Assembly (NCBI GenBank): GCA_903921965.1
Contig: CAIXSE010000305.1
Coordinates: forward strand, 1 to 6,289
Reading direction: 5' to 3'
DNA from: an uncultured Thermoleophilia bacterium
GTDB lineage: Bacteria; Actinomycetota; Thermoleophilia; UBA2241
DNA: 6,289 nucleotides
Shown here: positions 1-5,218 of the stretch, piece by piece
Numbering within the stretch: the first letter of the stretch is position 1
Layout: the number at the start of each line of letters is the position of its first letter
The notes under the pieces: generated by a model
What the model was told of the DNA's origin: nothing
Databases searched by the model: none
The model's input: the letters and a program-made list of their open reading frames with translations, nothing else
Translations under genes and position numbers: made by a program

Positions 1-147
1 GACCTCGTCGATGCCGGCCGCGCGCATCGCCTCGAGGCCGTAGAACAGCACCGGCTTGTTGGCCACCGGCACGAGCTGCTTCGCCGAGGTGTGGGTGATG
101 GGGCGCAGGCGCGTGCCGGCGCCGCCGCTGAGGATGAGGCCTTTCAC
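1..147 (-). CDS. rmlA: Glucose-1-phosphate thymidylyltransferase, N-terminal 49 codons (runs off left edge)
   Basis: The family enzyme joins glucose-1-phosphate and dTTP to make dTDP-glucose plus pyrophosphate, the first step towards dTDP-rhamnose and other deoxysugars in the cytoplasm. Only the N-terminal nucleotide-binding part is visible: MKGLILSGG, then GTRLRPIT (residues 11-18), then KQLVPVANKP (23-32), the signature of sugar-nucleotide pyrophosphorylases. The wording AKQLVPVANKPVLFYGLE fits the long-form RmlA/StrD type better than the short form, which usually reads KQLLPVYDKP. The GTG start (bases 147-145) is chosen because the family begins MKG at exactly this point and there is no in-frame start between it and the preceding stop. 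No convincing Shine-Dalgarno is present; the nearest GAGG is about 17 bases upstream. The preceding gene ends 19 bases before, so read-through or coupling is likely. The catalytic and C-terminal regions lie outside the window, so a related nucleotidyltransferase is possible. Confidence 0.88.
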   Translation of the reverse strand, partial: MKGLILSGGAGTRLRPITHTSAKQLVPVANKPVLFYGLEAMRAAGIDEV

Positions 148-166
148 GGGGGTGGTGCCGCCGGCC

Positions 167-442
167 TCAGATGGTCTCGTCGCCGGTGAGCTCGGCGTCG
201 GTCTCGGTGGAGAGCAGGTCGAGCACGCGATGCTCATCCACGGCCTTGCCGACGAAGATCACGTTGGGGCCCGCGTAGAGCGTGACCCGGGCGCCGACGG
301 GCAGCGCCAGCCCGGCGCCGTCTTTCACGATGCCCGTCAGCGTGGAGTGCTCGACGTCGCGCTCGACCTCGCAGCCGTCGATCGCGAACGGCTGCGCGTC
401 GTCGAGCTGCAGGCGCGGTTCTCTGTCGGCCCCGATCTTCAC
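167..442 (-). CDS. Hypothetical protein, 91 residues
   Basis: I do not recognise a family. The protein is soluble-looking, has no signal peptide or membrane segment, has a single cysteine (C24), and ends in a strongly acidic tail (ETDAELTGDETI). The middle (GIVKDGAGLALPVGARVTLYAGPNVIFVGKAV) alternates hydrophobic and polar residues around glycines and suggests a small beta-rich fold; that is inference. Codons strongly prefer G or C at the third position, as in the neighbouring genes, and the frame fills the gap between two well-supported genes on the same strand; these are the main reasons to call it real. The start is GTG (442-440). There is no Shine-Dalgarno, but TATACT lies 7 bases upstream, so it may be a leaderless start. 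It sits 22 bases after the HNH stop and 19 bases before rmlA. Nothing ties it functionally to either neighbour. Confidence 0.7.
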   Translation of the reverse strand: MKIGADREPRLQLDDAQPFAIDGCEVERDVEHSTLTGIVKDGAGLALPVGARVTLYAGPNVIFVGKAVDEHRVLDLLSTETDAELTGDETI

Positions 443-449
443 GGGCGTG

Positions 450-455
450 AGTATA
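450..455 (-). promoter_or_regulatory. -10-like TATACT before the 91-residue gene
   Basis: TATACT (read on the minus strand) lies 7 bases before the GTG at 442, the distance expected when transcription starts on the start codon itself. It is in the short gap after the HNH stop. No good -35 hexamer is found 16-18 bases further upstream, so the assignment rests on the -10 match and its spacing. Confidence 0.45.
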
Positions 456-464
456 GCAGCGAGG

Positions 465-968
465 TCACGTCGCGAAGCTCAGGTACGGTCGCCAGCTCTC
501 GTGGATTTGGTCCACGTGCATGGAGACGAAGTCGCCGGGCTCCGGCGGCCGCGGCTTGCGCGCCAGGCGCAGGCCGGCGGCGTGTGCCGGCCTGTCCCCC
601 TTCTTGCGGTTGCACGGGGCGCACGAGGTGACGAGGTTGTCCCACGTGTCGGCACCGCCCTTGGAGCGCGGCACCACGTGGTCGACGGTGAGGTGGCGCT
701 CGCTGCCGCAGTACTGGCAGCGGTGGCGGTCGCGGGCGAAGACGGCGCGGCGGGAGATGCGCGCGCCCGCACGCCGGCGCGGGAGGGTGACGTAGGTGTT
801 CAGACGGATGACGGAGGGCAGCTCGTGCGAGGTGCGCTCGCTGCGGTACGTGCTGCCGGCGTGCTCGAGCACCTCGGCCTTGTCCTTGAGGAGCAGCACC
901 AGTGCACGACGCACGCTGCAGACGTTCAGCGGCTCGTAGGTGGTGTTCAAGACAAGCACCTTCCGCAT
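465..968 (-). CDS. HNH endonuclease-like protein, 167 residues
   Basis: This is an HNH-family protein with a treble-clef zinc/metal nuclease fold. Visible motifs are C84-x2-C87 (CQYC), the D96-H97 pair in VDHVVPRSKGG (95-105), N111, then C116-x2-C119 followed by N120. All four zinc cysteines and the catalytic histidine/asparagine set are present, so it looks intact. The N-terminal 60 residues (starting MRKVLVLNTTYEPLNVCSVRRA) match the N-terminal extension common to a widespread stand-alone bacterial HNH family whose cellular target is not established. The start is ATG at 968-966; a longer upstream extension in this frame is unlikely because the family begins MR-VL-LN-TYEPL here and because the extension would overlap the divergent rarA. 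There is no Shine-Dalgarno; a promoter-like element ends 8 bases before the ATG. It is divergent from rarA, with 76 bases between the starts. There is no methyltransferase or phage gene beside it, so a restriction or homing role is not supported. Confidence 0.9.
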   Translation of the reverse strand: MRKVLVLNTTYEPLNVCSVRRALVLLLKDKAEVLEHAGSTYRSERTSHELPSVIRLNTYVTLPRRRAGARISRRAVFARDRHRCQYCGSERHLTVDHVVPRSKGGADTWDNLVTSCAPCNRKKGDRPAHAAGLRLARKPRPPEPGDFVSMHVDQIHESWRPYLSFAT

Positions 969-976
969 CGTGGACG

Positions 977-1004
977 ATGGTAGCAGAAAGCCGCGAGCGG
1001 GCAA
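977..1004 (-). promoter_or_regulatory. Promoter-like element for the HNH gene
   Basis: On the minus strand, TTGCCC (1004-999; 4 of 6 match to TTGACA) is followed after 16 bases by TACCAT (982-977), a TANNNT -10. TACCAT ends 8 bases before the ATG, placing the transcription start at or next to the start codon. This is consistent with a leaderless mRNA and with the lack of a Shine-Dalgarno. Confidence 0.5.
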
Positions 1005-1032
1005 TGCGCGCGGCTCACGCGCGGCGCGTCGG

Positions 1033-1038
1033 TATACT
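1033..1038 (+). promoter_or_regulatory. -10-like TATACT before rarA
   Basis: TATACT is followed by 6 bases and then the GTG start of rarA at 1045. No Shine-Dalgarno fits in that space, so the arrangement reads as a leaderless promoter and helps to decide the start. No recognisable -35 lies at 16-18 bases. The identical hexamer is found before the 91-residue gene. Confidence 0.55.
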
Positions 1039-1044
1039 TCGGGC

Positions 1045-2400
1045 GTGGACCTCTTCTCCCTGAGCGACGAGCAGGTCGCGGCCGAGGCGCCGCTGGCGGC
1101 GCGCATGCGGCCGCGCACCCTCGAGGAGTTCGCCGGGCAGGAGCACATCGTCGGGCCCGGCACCGTCCTGCGTGCGGCCGTCGAGGGCGGCGAGCTGTTC
1201 AGCATGGTCTTCTTCGGGCCGCCCGGCTGCGGCAAGACGACGCTCGCGCGCCTCATCGCCGCCCAGACCGGCGCGCGCCTCGTGCAGCTCTCGGCCGTGA
1301 GCTCGGGGACGGCCGACGTCCGGGCCGCGATCCAGGGCGCGCGCGAGGCGCGCGCCCTCGGCGCGGCCCGGACCGTCCTGTTCATCGACGAGATCCACCG
1401 CTTCAACAAGGCGCAGCAGGACGCCCTGCTCCCCGCGATCGAAGACGGCATCGTCGCGCTCATCGGGGCGACCACCGAGAACCCCTACTTCGAGGTCAAC
1501 TCGGCGCTTCTCTCCCGTTGCCAGCTCTACCGCTTCGAGCCGCTCCCGGCGGAGACGGTGGAGCGGGTGGTGCAGGCCGCGCTGGACGACGAGGAGCGCG
1601 GCCTCGGCGGCAGGGGCGTGACGCTCGGCCCCGGCGGCTCCGCCTTCCTGGCCGAGGTCTCCCGCGGCGACGCGCGCGTCGCGCTCAACGCGCTCGAGAC
1701 CGCCTGGCGCTCGCGTGCGGCCGGCGCGCCGGGGGCGCCCGTCACCCTCACCGTCGACGACCTCCGCGACGCCGCCCAGAAGAGCCCGGTCTCCTACGAC
1801 CGCGACGACGCCCACTACGACACCATCTCGGCGTTCATCAAGAGCATGCGCGGCAGCGACCCCGACGCGGCCGTGTACTACCTCGCCTCGATGATCGCCG
1901 GCGGCGAGGACCCGCGCTTCATCGCGCGGCGCATGATCGTGTTCGCCAGCGAAGACGTCGGCAACGCCGACCCGCGCGCGCTCGAAGTGGCCGTCGCGGC
2001 CTCCCGCGCGGTCGAGTGGGTCGGTCTGCCGGAGTGCCGCATCAACCTGAGCCAGGCGGCCACGTACCTCGCCATCGCGCCCAAGAGCAACGCGGCGTAC
2101 AAGGCCATCGACGCCGCGCTCGACGACGTACGGCGGCAGGGCAACCTCGCGCCGCCGCCGCACCTGCGCAGCGCCAACTACCGGGGGGCGAAGCAGCTCG
2201 GCCACGGCGAGGGCTACGAGTACCCGCACGCGCACGGCGGCTGGGTCGCGCGGCAGTATCTTCCGGACGAGCTCTCAGGCCGCCGCTACTACGTGCCGAT
2301 ACGCGGGGTCGAGCGGAGGATGGCCGACCACCTCGAAGAAGAGAGACGGCGGGCCGCCGGCCCGTCTGGGCCCGCCGGGACCGGAGCTGCGGATGAGTAG
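1045..2400 (+). CDS. rarA: Replication-associated recombination protein A, AAA+ ATPase (RarA/MgsA)
   Basis: RarA is a cytoplasmic AAA+ ATPase of the clamp-loader/RuvB clade that acts at stalled replication forks and DNA ends. This 451-residue protein has the full set of motifs: Walker A GPPGCGKT (58-65), Walker B FIDEIHRF (113-120), sensor 1 GATTENP (141-147), the arginine finger in LLSRC (R158) and sensor 2 GDAR (208-211). The C-terminal oligomerisation region is typical, with KSMRGSDPDAAVYYLA (266-281), FIARRMIVFASEDVGNADP (292-310) and QLGHGEGYEYPH (384-395). Length is normal for the family. GTG at 1045 is chosen over the ATG at 940 because family members begin (M)DLF- just before the PLAARMRPRTLEEF block, the ATG at 940 would overlap the HNH coding region, and TATACT sits 6 bases upstream. 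The next gene starts 8 bases before the rarA stop, indicating co-translation. Confidence 0.96.
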   Translation: MDLFSLSDEQVAAEAPLAARMRPRTLEEFAGQEHIVGPGTVLRAAVEGGELFSMVFFGPPGCGKTTLARLIAAQTGARLVQLSAVSSGTADVRAAIQGAREARALGAARTVLFIDEIHRFNKAQQDALLPAIEDGIVALIGATTENPYFEVNSALLSRCQLYRFEPLPAETVERVVQAALDDEERGLGGRGVTLGPGGSAFLAEVSRGDARVALNALETAWRSRAAGAPGAPVTLTVDDLRDAAQKSPVSYDRDDAHYDTISAFIKSMRGSDPDAAVYYLASMIAGGEDPRFIARRMIVFASEDVGNADPRALEVAVAASRAVEWVGLPECRINLSQAATYLAIAPKSNAAYKAIDAALDDVRRQGNLAPPPHLRSANYRGAKQLGHGEGYEYPHAHGGWVARQYLPDELSGRRYYVPIRGVERRMADHLEEERRRAAGPSGPAGTGAADE

Positions 2401-2788
2401 TCTGGCAATCACGATCGTGCTGTTCGTCGTCATCGCCCTCGTCGCGCTGGCGGTGGTCTGGTGGTACGCCAGCAAGGTGAAGCGCGAGCTGGACGACTCG
2501 GCGGCGATCGTCGCCGGGGCGCGCGGCGTCATCGACCTGCGCCCCGACAGCGTGGCGCAGCTCCGCGCGCTCAGCTCCGAGCCCATCCTCATGAAGCAGA
2601 GCGAGGAGGGCGTGCGCGTGCAGATCGACCAGCGGCCCATGATGCCGCTGCGCGCGTTCCTCGGCAAAGACGTCGCCGGGGCGCTCCAGGAGGCCGCCGG
2701 CGAAGTGTCCGAACGCTACGGCGTGAAGTGGGTCGTGCTCGTCGACTCCAGCGACCCGGAGCGCGTGCGCATCCAGCGCCTGGCGTGA
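2393..2788 (+). CDS. Small membrane-anchored protein of unknown function, 131 residues
   Basis: One strong N-terminal membrane segment (about residues 5-24, LAITIVLFVVIALVALAVVWWYAS) is followed by a short basic stretch KVKRE (28-32), then a soluble domain of about 100 residues, probably cytoplasmic by the positive-inside rule. The soluble part looks like mixed alpha/beta: a helix (ALQEAAGEVSERYG) and a strand-like WVVLVD near the C-terminus. I do not recognise a family. The ATG start overlaps the end of rarA by 8 bases and has GGAG (2383-2386) 6 bases upstream, so translational coupling to rarA is likely. In several Gram-positive genomes rarA is followed by small membrane proteins (DUF948, YtxH-like) and then alaS. 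This gene occupies the DUF948-like position, but I cannot see DUF948 sequence features in it. No cysteine is present. Confidence 0.85.
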   Translation: MSSLAITIVLFVVIALVALAVVWWYASKVKRELDDSAAIVAGARGVIDLRPDSVAQLRALSSEPILMKQSEEGVRVQIDQRPMMPLRAFLGKDVAGALQEAAGEVSERYGVKWVVLVDSSDPERVRIQRLA

Positions 2789-2794
2789 GCACTT

Positions 2795-2810
2795 CGTCCC
2801 GGCAGGGACG
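2795..2810 (+). other. Small perfect hairpin just after the 131-residue gene
   Basis: CGTCCC, a GGCA loop and GGGACG form a perfect 6-bp stem starting 6 bases after the stop codon at 2788. There is no T run after it, so as a terminator it is weak. It could equally be a chance hairpin in GC-rich DNA. Confidence 0.3.
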
Positions 2811-2813
2811 CGG

Positions 2814-2831
2814 TGTATACAGGACTGTACA
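2814..2831 (+). promoter_or_regulatory. Two palindromes one helical turn apart, overlapping -10-like hexamers
   Basis: TGTATACA (2814-2821) is a perfect 8-bp palindrome and TGTACA (2826-2831) a perfect 6-bp palindrome; their centres are 11 bases apart. A second symmetry, TACAG-GA-CTGTA (2818-2829), joins them. -10-like TATACA (2816-2821) and TACACT (2828-2833) overlap the same bases, with no clear -35. This AT-richer spot in the spacer before the YtxH-like gene is the best candidate for its promoter and an operator. The regulator is unknown. Confidence 0.4.
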
Positions 2832-2870
2832 CTGGTAAAGGGAACGGTCCTTTCTTCCGAAGAACAGACC

Positions 2871-2898
2871 ACCGGACCCGCGTTCCTGCGCGGCCGGT
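2871..2898 (+). other. Stem-loop in the leader of the YtxH-like gene
   Basis: ACCGG + CCGCG (with a 2-base AC bulge between), loop TTCCTG, then CGCGG + CCGGT make a 10-bp stem ending 20 bases before the Shine-Dalgarno. There is no T tract. It could be a leader structure for mRNA stability or translation, or chance in GC-rich sequence. Confidence 0.3.
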
Positions 2899-2918
2899 CC
2901 GTCGCTGGCTACCGCCCT

Positions 2919-2924
2919 AGGAGG
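2919..2924 (+). promoter_or_regulatory. Consensus Shine-Dalgarno AGGAGG of the YtxH-like gene
   Basis: AGGAGG lies 5 bases before ATG 2930 but only 2 bases before the in-frame GTG at 2927. The spacing decides for the ATG. It is the strongest ribosome-binding site in the window. Confidence 0.85.
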
Positions 2925-2929
2925 CTGTG

Positions 2930-5008
2930 ATGAAGGGGTTCTTCAAGGTCCTGCTGGGACTTGGGATCGGGGCGGTCATCGGCGTCCTGTTCGCCCCCAA
3001 GAGCGGCAAGGAGCTGCGCAAGCAGCTCGTCGGGACGGCGACGCGCAAGACGCTCCCCCCTCCGCCTCCGCTGCACGAGACGGCCCGTGACTGGGTGCCG
3101 CCGGTGGCCGAGCCCGAGCCGGTCTTCGAGCCCGAGCCGGTCTTCGAGCCCGAGCCGGTCTTCGAGCCCGAGCCGGATGAGGAGGTCGTGGCGTTCGAGG
3201 TGGCGGCGGTCGTGGAGACCGAGCTCGCCTGGGAGCCCGAGCCGGTCTTCGAGCCTGCCGAGGCCGAGGCGGTCATCGAGGAGACCGTGATCCGCGAAGA
3301 TCGCGTCATCACCGACGAAGGCGTGGTCGAGGACATCGTCACCATCGAGGAACGCGTGATCACCTCCGAGGGTGACGTGCTCGAGGAGACGGTGCTGCAG
3401 GAGGAGACCACCGTCATCGAAGAGCTCGTCGTCGAGGAAGAGCCGGTCGTCGTCGAGCAGCCTGTCGAGCCCGTCGTGGCGGAAGAGCCCGAGGACGTGG
3501 ACGACCTGCGCGCGCGCATCGAAGCCACGCGCGCCGAGATCGAGACGTCGCTGGCCGAGCCGTTCGGTGGCGCCACGCTCACCGAGGACATCGGCGAGGC
3601 CGCTCCCGCCGCCGACGCCCTGATAGCGGAGGCGCTCGGGGGCGGGTCGTACGTGGTCGAAGAGACGGTCGTCCGCGAGACCGTGCTCGAGGATGACGGC
3701 GGCCTGCCCGTCGTCGAGGAGACGGTCGTCGAAGAGACCGTCGCCGCCGGGGTGTCCGCAGACGAGGTGGTCGTGGAGGACGTGGTCGTCCGCGAGACCG
3801 TCCTCGAGGAGCAGGAGACGCCGCCCCCGGTTGCCGCCGAGGAGCACGAGCCGGTCCTCGTCTGGCCGGATGCCGGCGACGATGCCGCTCCGGTCCAGGA
3901 GGCACCGGAGTCGTCCGGTCAGGCGGTCGAGACGGAGATCCTCGACGAGCAGCCCGAGGCGCCGCGCGCGTGGGACATGTGGCGCGATGAGGAGGAGAAC
4001 GAGCAGCCCGCAGGCGAGGAGGCGCAGGTGGCGACCGGCGAGCCCGCCGCCGCTGAGGCCGCCGACGTGGCCTACGATGTGTTCGCGGGGCCCGCTCTGC
4101 CGGCGCCCGAGGCGGAGCCCGAGTCCGTCGCTGCGGTGGCCGAGCAGCCGGCCGCGTTCGCGCCGCCCGAGGCCCCGGCCGCGTGGACGCCTGGACCGGT
4201 CGCCGAGCCCGAGCCGGCCGCGTGGACGCCTGGACCGGTCGCCGAGCCCGAGCCGGCCGCGTGGACGCCTGGACCGGTCGCCGAGCCCGAGCCGGCCGCG
4301 TGGACGCCTGGACCGGTCGCCGAGGCGGCTCCGGAGCCGCCGGCGCTCGAGGAGACGGTGATCGAGGCGGCCGCTGCGGCGCCGCCGCCCGAGGCGCCGG
4401 TCGCCGAGACCCTCGCCGAGGCCGAAGCGCCCGCCGCGGAGACGCCTGTCGCCGAGGAGCGGGCCGTGTGGGCGGCAGAGCCGCCGGCGATGGCCAGGCC
4501 GGTGTGGGGGGACACGACGCCGGCCGCGCCTGCGTGGGGCGACGTCCCGGCCGCGGCCGCCGAGCCCGAGCCCGAACCCGCCGTCGTGGAGCCCGCGGTC
4601 GTGGAGCCCGCTGTCGCCCGGCCCCTCGCCGCGGCACCTCTTGCGGCGGCGCCGGAGCCCGAACCGCCGGAGCCCGCCGTCGTGGCGTCCGAGCCGGAGC
4701 CCGCGGTCGTGGAGCCCGCTGTCGCCCGGCCCCTCGCCGCGGCACCTCTTGCGGCGGCGCCGGAGCCCGAACCGCCGGAGCCGACCGGGCCCAGGGACAC
4801 CGGCGCCATCGACCAGGCCGAGATGCGGCGCCGCATCGAGGAGACCCGTGCGCGCCTGAAGGCCAAGGCCTTCGACGCCATGATGAGCGGAGAGGCCGCG
4901 CTGCTGGGCCGTGACGGTGATTCCTCGGTGCCGCGTCACGACGACATCAAGCTGGACGGCGACGTGGAGAGCACCATCGACGAGTCGCTGTCGCAGGAAG
5001 AGTACTGA
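2930..5008 (+). CDS. YtxH-like membrane-anchored, acidic repeat-rich protein, 692 residues
   Basis: Residues 1-33 (MKGFFKVLLGLGIGAVIGVL, then FAPKSGKELRKQL) match the YtxH pattern: one glycine-rich membrane helix, then APKSGKE-R. Ordinary YtxH proteins are around 100 residues; here about 600 extra residues follow. In order: a proline stretch (43-47); VFEPEP repeats (61-83, 102-109); a Val/Glu/Thr-rich block (115-188) with a doubled RVIT unit (125-159); a short charged helix DLRARIEATRAEIETSLAEPF (192-212); a second Val/Glu/Thr block (242-295); Ala/Pro/Glu-rich sequence with four AAWTPGPV units (about 417-465) and a 36-residue duplication; a second helix EMRRRIEETRARLKAKAF (631-648); and an acidic tail ending EEY. 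I see no cysteine, and no lysine between residues 40 and 644. The helices resemble the RxxIExTRAxL pattern of DUF3618-type proteins. The function is unknown; an extended membrane-tethered scaffold or spacer is inference. The gene is followed by a strong terminator. Confidence 0.85.
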   Translation: MKGFFKVLLGLGIGAVIGVLFAPKSGKELRKQLVGTATRKTLPPPPPLHETARDWVPPVAEPEPVFEPEPVFEPEPVFEPEPDEEVVAFEVAAVVETELAWEPEPVFEPAEAEAVIEETVIREDRVITDEGVVEDIVTIEERVITSEGDVLEETVLQEETTVIEELVVEEEPVVVEQPVEPVVAEEPEDVDDLRARIEATRAEIETSLAEPFGGATLTEDIGEAAPAADALIAEALGGGSYVVEETVVRETVLEDDGGLPVVEETVVEETVAAGVSADEVVVEDVVVRETVLEEQETPPPVAAEEHEPVLVWPDAGDDAAPVQEAPESSGQAVETEILDEQPEAPRAWDMWRDEEENEQPAGEEAQVATGEPAAAEAADVAYDVFAGPALPAPEAEPESVAAVAEQPAAFAPPEAPAAWTPGPVAEPEPAAWTPGPVAEPEPAAWTPGPVAEPEPAAWTPGPVAEAAPEPPALEETVIEAAAAAPPPEAPVAETLAEAEAPAAETPVAEERAVWAAEPPAMARPVWGDTTPAAPAWGDVPAAAAEPEPEPAVVEPAVVEPAVARPLAAAPLAAAPEPEPPEPAVVASEPEPAVVEPAVARPLAAAPLAAAPEPEPPEPTGPRDTGAIDQAEMRRRIEETRARLKAKAFDAMMSGEAALLGRDGDSSVPRHDDIKLDGDVESTIDESLSQEEY
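3110..3176 (+). repeat. 18-bp tandem repeat (EPEPVF), 3.7 copies
   Basis: The unit GAGCCCGAGCCGGTCTTC begins at 3110, 3128 and 3146, with a 13-base partial copy at 3164-3176. Copies are identical, and a further isolated exact copy lies at 3233-3250. The period is 6 codons, so copy-number change keeps the frame. Confidence 0.97.
3302..3406 (+). repeat. Diverged protein-level duplication (RVIT unit)
   Basis: RVITDEGVVEDIVTIEE (residues 125-141) is followed directly by RVITSEGDVLEETVLQEE (142-159). The two align with one inserted residue and conservative changes. DNA identity is lower than in the other arrays, so this looks like an older, selected repeat. Confidence 0.7.
3667..3810 (+). repeat. 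Two 27-bp copies encoding VVRETVLE, 117 bp apart
   Basis: Bases 3667-3693 and 3784-3810 differ at one position (G/C in a third-codon position) and encode VVRETVLED and VVRETVLEE. Related VVEETVVEETV sequence lies between them. The spacing of 117 bases is 39 codons. Confidence 0.85.
4175..4324 (+). repeat. 39-bp tandem repeat (AAWTPGPVAEPEP), about 3.8 copies
   Basis: GCGTGGACGCC recurs at 4181, 4220, 4259 and 4298. The copies are identical at the DNA level across 150 bases, and the period is 13 codons. Perfect identity including third positions implies recent expansion or homogenisation. Confidence 0.97.
4588..4782 (+). repeat. 87-bp perfect direct repeat with 21-bp spacer
   Basis: Bases 4588-4674 and 4696-4782 are identical over all 87 positions. 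The offset is 108 bases (36 codons), so the reading frame is kept. The copy encodes EPAVVEPAVARPLAAAPLAA followed by APEPEPPEP. It looks like a recent in-frame segmental duplication. Confidence 0.95.
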
Positions 5009-5030
5009 CGGCGGCGGTCTGACAGAGGGG

Positions 5031-5073
5031 CGACGAGGGGGGCCGGCGCCGTGAGGCGCCGGCCCCCTCGTCG
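5031..5073 (+). terminator. Strong stem-loop with GUGA tetraloop, between convergent genes
   Basis: The left arm (5031-5050) and right arm (5055-5073) pair over about 19 bp with one bulged G in the run of six. The closing CC-GTGA-GG is a GNRA-type tetraloop in the plus-strand RNA. No T run follows, as is common for GC-rich actinobacterial terminators. It starts 22 bases after the stop of the YtxH-like gene. Near-symmetry means it can also fold in the opposite transcript, though the loop there is UCAC. Confidence 0.85.
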
Positions 5074-5105
5074 TCCCGGCTGTCGCCGCCCGCCCGTCAC
5101 CTTCT

Positions 5106-5144
5106 GGCGGCCCGGCCCGGGTGTGGCCCTCCGGGCACGCCGCC
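5106..5144. other. Imperfect GC hairpin in the convergent gap
   Basis: GGCGGC (5106-5111) pairs with GCCGCC (5139-5144), and CCCGG (5116-5120) with CCGGG (5131-5135), around unpaired bases. It lies about 75 bases beyond the minus-strand stop at 5219 and could help end that transcript. GC-rich DNA gives such pairings by chance. Apart from this and the stem-loop at 5031-5073, I see nothing in the gap 5009-5218. Confidence 0.25.
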
Positions 5145-5218
5145 GGCCGGTCCGCCCGAGCTCGGCCGCGTTGCCGGTGCTCAGCCTCCCCGCCCGTACA
5201 GGGCCTCCCCGGCCGGAC

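Noticed and set aside
465..968. HNH gene considered as a homing or mobile endonuclease
   Set aside because: There is no interrupted host gene, intron, intein, terminal repeat or phage gene around it, and its N-terminal extension fits a stand-alone chromosomal family.
282..983. Plus-strand frame opposite the HNH gene and the 91-residue gene
   Set aside because: The minus strand encodes a clear HNH protein with all catalytic and zinc residues; the plus frame has no recognisable motif.
1015..2396. Long frames opposite and within rarA (minus 1015-2235, plus 1518-2396)
   Set aside because: rarA has all the motifs of its family through this span; the other frames have Arg-rich, unstructured composition typical of shadows.
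4175..4324. Regular 39-bp repeats considered as a CRISPR-like array
   Set aside because: The units are directly adjacent with no unique spacers, they are translated in frame, and there are no cas genes.
3579..4914. Further long overlapping frames (minus 3579-4745 and 4072-4881, plus 3693-4361 and 4183-4914) rich in Arg/Pro/Ala/Gly
   Set aside because: They are shifted readings of the same repeat-rich GC DNA, without recognisable domains or start signals.
2909..4939. A 676-codon open frame on the minus strand covering nearly all of the YtxH-like gene
   Set aside because: Its Gly/Arg/Leu/Asp composition is what the complement of GAG/GCC/GTC-rich codons gives, and repeats with periods in multiples of three keep every frame open. 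The plus-strand gene has a consensus Shine-Dalgarno, a family N-terminus and a terminator; this frame has none.
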